A stretch of 64,000 bases of DNA from Pterobdella sp. o SKG-2022. Its lineage: Eukaryota; Annelida; Clitellata; Hirudinida; Piscicolidae. Position numbers and translations under genes: made by a program. Where the stretch lies: positions 30,318,875 through 30,382,874 of the forward strand of contig OZ038320.1 in the NCBI GenBank assembly GCA_964035795.1, written 5' to 3'. The notes beneath the pieces were generated by a model that made no database searches, had not been told where the DNA came from, and was given only the letters and a program-made list of their open reading frames with translations. Below are positions 42,684 to 64,000 of this stretch, piece by piece (position 1 is the first letter of the stretch; each line of letters starts with the position of its first letter).

Positions 42684-45130
42684 ATGTCATCTGCGAGAAG
42701 ATTAGCGAAGGTAAATAAATAGTTTTTTAGATAAAATTTTAGTTTATAACAGCTATTTTTTAAAAATTTACCGGAAAAATACTAAATTTAATATTTTTTA
42801 GTAAAAACTCCTGCTCTGACGTTTTATATTAAAATATTGAAATAGAATGATAAATGAATATATTATTCAGTAATTTCATAAAACCAAATATTTTGTTTTT
42901 GATACAAATAAAAATCTCTATTAAAGCATAACCGATATTGAAGCAACTGGGAAACCCATGTAGAACCAACTGAACAACACAAATAAACCAACTAAATAAG
43001 CCACATAAAATCAATTAAATTAAGGAGCTACAAGTGATACGAGAGCAAAATCTCAAAATGTTCAGAGACATTCAAGTGGATGAAGCCAACCTGCTTGTTT
43101 GGACTGGCCTACTTCTTCCTGTAAGTATATTTTTTCAAACAAGATTACAGACTCAATCATATGGGAATTTTCTCATTCTCTTTATTTGAAATAAACTGTA
43201 TATGCAGTATCAATAAGCCCTATTTCAAAATATACTTTATGAGACTATGCAAAAACTATAGAAAAAACACATAGCCAGATATTAAGTTATTAGAAAATTA
43301 TCTACTAAGGAAAAAACTGAAAAATTCATTGGCCATGATACAACAAAATAGACTACAACTATAACATTAAATTTTTATAATAAATCTATAATAGGTAAAA
43401 AATGAACATATGTATCGTATCTCTATAGTAACATCAGAAATTTATTAGTCCTAACTTGTTAAGTAAAATAGGGTTATATTTATTAGAATTTAAATCTTAT
43501 AAAAATAATAATAACTCAATAAAATTATCTTGTTGTGCGGATTCACTTGATCGCTCTGAATGGAAAGGCCAACTTCGAGATAAAACTTTCAAAAAGCCCA
43601 ACCTTTGGTAAAGGAAAATGGGCTATAAAAAGGACTTGATTGATTGATTTATTGATTGTTAGTGCAAATCTTATTAGAGAAGGTCAAAGAATTAGGCTGA
43701 CTGGTTCTATTCTAATGGCTAGCAGTCACATTTGCAGGCATACTGCTATCATCAATCAAATATATTGAACACCATTCAAAATAGCTTGTCTTTAAACCTA
43801 CTGAATAAACATTAAAGATTCTTATGAATTATGTAATAATCCCTTGGAAATTGACTCAACTAACTTACTCTTACCATATCAAATTTTCTGCTTATCCAAC
43901 AAATTATCTATTCATCCATATAAGATTTATATATCATATACCCATCCATCTGCTACACAAAATAAATATCCACCAAAAAAATTATATATCTATGCAAGAT
44001 TCTTATACCATATGTTCTCACCCATCCACCATATACAACACAAGATTCTCATATCACATCATTATGCACTTACCACACATAGGAATGTGCGCCATACAAC
44101 AAGGGAGCCTTCAGAGTACGGTTGACCTTCCCTGCAGAGTTCCCTTTCAAACCACCCAAACTCACTTTTCTCACAAAAATCTACCATCCCAACATTGATG
44201 AAAAAGGACAGGTTGTAGTTGTTTGAATGGGTAGATGGATAGTTTCAACAGGGGGATATCAGATGGGTAGGTAGATAAGTAACGAGATAATTCAAATGTT
44301 TGGAGAATTACATAGATAGTTAGATGAATATTATTTAAGTGGGTAGATTGATGTTCAGGTGATTTGATAGATATTGAGATGGTGTGTAAGGAAGCGGTTG
44401 ATCAGGTAGATGATTAGTTTCAAAAACTGAATTTTTTGAGATAGTAGATCAATTTCTATGTATTTTATCTCTTACTCTCAAATATTTTTCCATATAACTC
44501 TACAACATTTTTTAAATTTCAAAATGTGTAAATGGTTTATATCTATGTGGAATTCAGTATCAACAAAGTGAAATTACTCTGATATGTAATAAGAATTATA
44601 TTGAATCTCATATTTGACGAAAAATCATTTACATTATGAACTGCTTGCTGAGTAGGTGTGTTTGGGACTGATCCAGCCTGAAAACTGGAAGCCTGCCACC
44701 CGCACTGAACAAGGTACGTCCTTTTAATCACTCTTGTGATATCGAAAGGATTTTTGTTGACGTTTTAATCTTCTAAAATGAGCTTACACATTCAGAAATT
44801 AAATTGAAAAAATTATCTTAATATTTTTATTCTTTTATTCTCTAATTTTCTAAAAATAAAATATTGTTAAATGAAAAAAAGTACTTAATTGTCTTCTAAT
44901 ACTTGTATCTCAGTACTGCAAGCGCTGATGGTGTTGGTGAGTGACCCGGAGCCAGAACACTCCCTCCGCAACGAGATTGGTGCGTCACCTCGCTTCGTTC
45001 ATTATACGTCTTTAGTTCTTGCAGTGAATATTTTATTACAGGCGAGGAGTTTGTCAAAGACCGTAAGAAGTTTATAAAAAACGCAGAAGAGTTCACCAAG
45101 AAGTACGCCGAAAAGAGGCCTTCTGACTGA
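42684..45130 (+). CDS. UBE2L3: Ubiquitin-conjugating enzyme E2 L3 (UbcH7)
   Basis: Transfers ubiquitin from E1 to HECT and RBR E3 ligases such as Parkin and HHARI. Six exons (42684-42710, 43025-43120, 44083-44211, 44656-44713, 44914-44979, 45042-45130) give exactly 154 aa, the length of human UBE2L3. Marks: [53 protein letters not shown], the HPN block ([11 protein letters not shown]) and VCLGLI with the catalytic cysteine immediately after a splice junction. [11 protein letters not shown] and [12 protein letters not shown] follow, and the end is [10 protein letters not shown]. The start is the only Met before the conserved helix. It is divergent from the two-TM gene and convergent with Shal. 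Confidence 0.97.
43580..43668 (+). repeat. LINE-like 3' tail with (TTGA)n
   Basis: CTTTGGTAAAGGAAAATGGG then CTATAAAAAGGACTTGATTGATTGAT lies in UBE2L3 intron 2. It is almost the same as 19021-19082 and probably marks the 3' end of a common truncated LINE. Confidence 0.7.
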
Positions 45131-45937
45131 GTGCACGACCAATTAGGGCCTTGTCATGCTTCGTTTTGTATTCAAATTTTCTTTAATGGTCTTCATCACT
45201 TTGAGCAGCACCTTTTCACTCTAAAATATTAATGACTACTCCCCACAGATGCATTTGATTTAATAAACTTCATAAATACCAATTAACTTTTATGAAATCT
45301 TGGCAAATCTCGTTAACTCTGAAATAAGATCTGTGCATGTATTTTGATAATATTTGAAAATTTCAAAAATGCAACATTTGAAGGTGTTTATTAACACGAG
45401 ATAATGGACGATTGAACGAACAATTTAAACGCCTTTCTGGCCCATGTGAAAGCCAAAAAAGCGCTCGCTTGGTTGTAAAATAGTGCCACATGATTGAACA
45501 AATGAATGAAAACGACAAAACAATAAGAGTTCTAAAAATCACCAACTTCACACCATTCAAAAAGCTAAAATCTTTGCAATTTAAACAATTTCCAATCATT
45601 ATGAAACTCTGATACTAACGCCGTTATTAAGTTAATACGAATCTAATAGAAACTCCAAAATTGAAAGTTGCAGAAGAAAAACTTGCCATGATCTCACTGT
45701 GCAGGTGTGTAAAACGATGGAAATGAACAGCTTAAACTCTGGGGCCTCGTGTCATTTACAAGCTTGCATTCAAAAGCATGGGAACCGGGTGTTGTGAAGT
45801 GGTTGGTCCTTGCTGATCATAAATATCATAGAAATAGTTGTAAATAGACTTTAAAAAGCAAAACCGTAACAGTAAAGTACTAAAAATTCAATTGGTCATA
45901 GAAAATTGATGAGAAGATGTAATAATATTATGAAAAA
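45131..45937. other. Convergent 3' intergenic region, UBE2L3 to Shal
   Basis: Holds the UBE2L3 3' UTR with an AATAAA at 45262-45267, 132 bp after its stop. The minus frame at 45363-45599 lacks family features and is probably chance. Confidence 0.7.
45262..45267 (+). terminator. Polyadenylation signal of UBE2L3
   Basis: Canonical AATAAA downstream of the UBE2L3 stop codon. Cleavage would be expected some 10-30 bp further on. Confidence 0.6.
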
Positions 45938-63533
<17,596 letters not shown>

Positions 63534-64000
63534 AGTGATGCTTCAAGTTTTTCGATGTAATTTTTTGCAACGATTTTATGCTTTGAAGTTTATGTTGAGA
63601 GGCTTCTGTTTATATTGTTGACATTTGAATGATTCTTATTTTCAATGAAATATTTCGACGAAAAATCATTACTAGAATGGTTTATTTTTCAAGATTTTGT
63701 AAAACATCAGTCAAAAATGTCACATTTCTTTCAAGAAAAACTCAGTTATGAGTAAACAATATGATTGTAAAGCAAAATTTTATCTATGGCAATCATCAAT
63801 TTCTTGGAGTAATGCTGTTTAAAAGAAAATAGAGATGTGCCCGTTTAGGGAGAGAGATAAACGTATATGCATGTATGGGTGGTGCTCATTATAAAAATTT
63901 TAACATTTTAAATGACGTATAAATTAAAATTAATTTTTTTCATTTTTGATTAATTGAGAGAAGACGTGAACAAAGATTAAAACATTGTTTGATAATATTT
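63534..64000. other. Upstream of Shal start
   Basis: AT-rich; presumably 5' UTR and promoter. No clear promoter motif, no other coding region. Confidence 0.5.

Noticed and set aside
45363..45599. 78-codon minus-strand frame between UBE2L3 and Shal
   Set aside because: Lies in the convergent 3' region with no family marks.

Overview
The window is eukaryotic, AT-rich, intron-dense animal DNA. Genes are split into short exons with GT/AG boundaries, and the introns are full of microsatellites and non-LTR retrotransposon relics. Secreted proteins pairing a fucolectin-type (FTP) domain with a PAN-like domain, together with this general texture, fit a lophotrochozoan invertebrate, perhaps a leech or other annelid. 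That assignment is inference. There are no bacterial operons, CRISPR arrays or phage genes.

Layout. 0.9-2.9 kb (+): a small secreted FTP/PAN-like gene. 4.6-20.1 kb (-): a MICAL actin-oxidising monooxygenase, reconstructed from 24 exons whose splice phases agree throughout (about 2,025 aa). It has monooxygenase, LIM and bMERB domains but no visible CH domain. 21.0-29.3 kb (-): the alpha subunit of mitochondrial propionyl-CoA carboxylase (25 exons, about 702 aa visible), lacking only its start exon. 29.6-35.5 kb: a block of non-LTR retroelements, namely one LINE copy with an internally inverted part, an endonuclease relic, and an almost intact endonuclease/reverse-transcriptase ORF. 36.5-37.5 kb (-): a second FTP/PAN-like gene, paralogous to the first and in inverted orientation. 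38.8-42.2 kb (-): an unrecognised 287-aa protein with two transmembrane segments. 42.7-45.1 kb (+): the E2 ubiquitin-conjugating enzyme UBE2L3 (154 aa, 6 exons), head-to-head with the previous gene. 45.9-63.5 kb (-): a complete Shal/Kv4 voltage-gated potassium channel (20 exons, about 878 aa) with an unusual Gln/Asn-rich C-terminal tail.

The genes do not form a pathway. They are unrelated housekeeping or neuronal genes (cytoskeleton redox, propionate catabolism, ubiquitin transfer, A-type K+ current) in an ordinary animal gene neighbourhood. Interest lies in family variants (MICAL without CH, the repeated linker motif, the polyQ Shal tail), the inverted FTP/PAN-like pair, a family of palindromic fold-back elements, a tRNA-derived SINE, and LINE structures.

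Exon coordinates were worked out by hand from reading frame, splice consensus and recalled family sequence. No database search was run.
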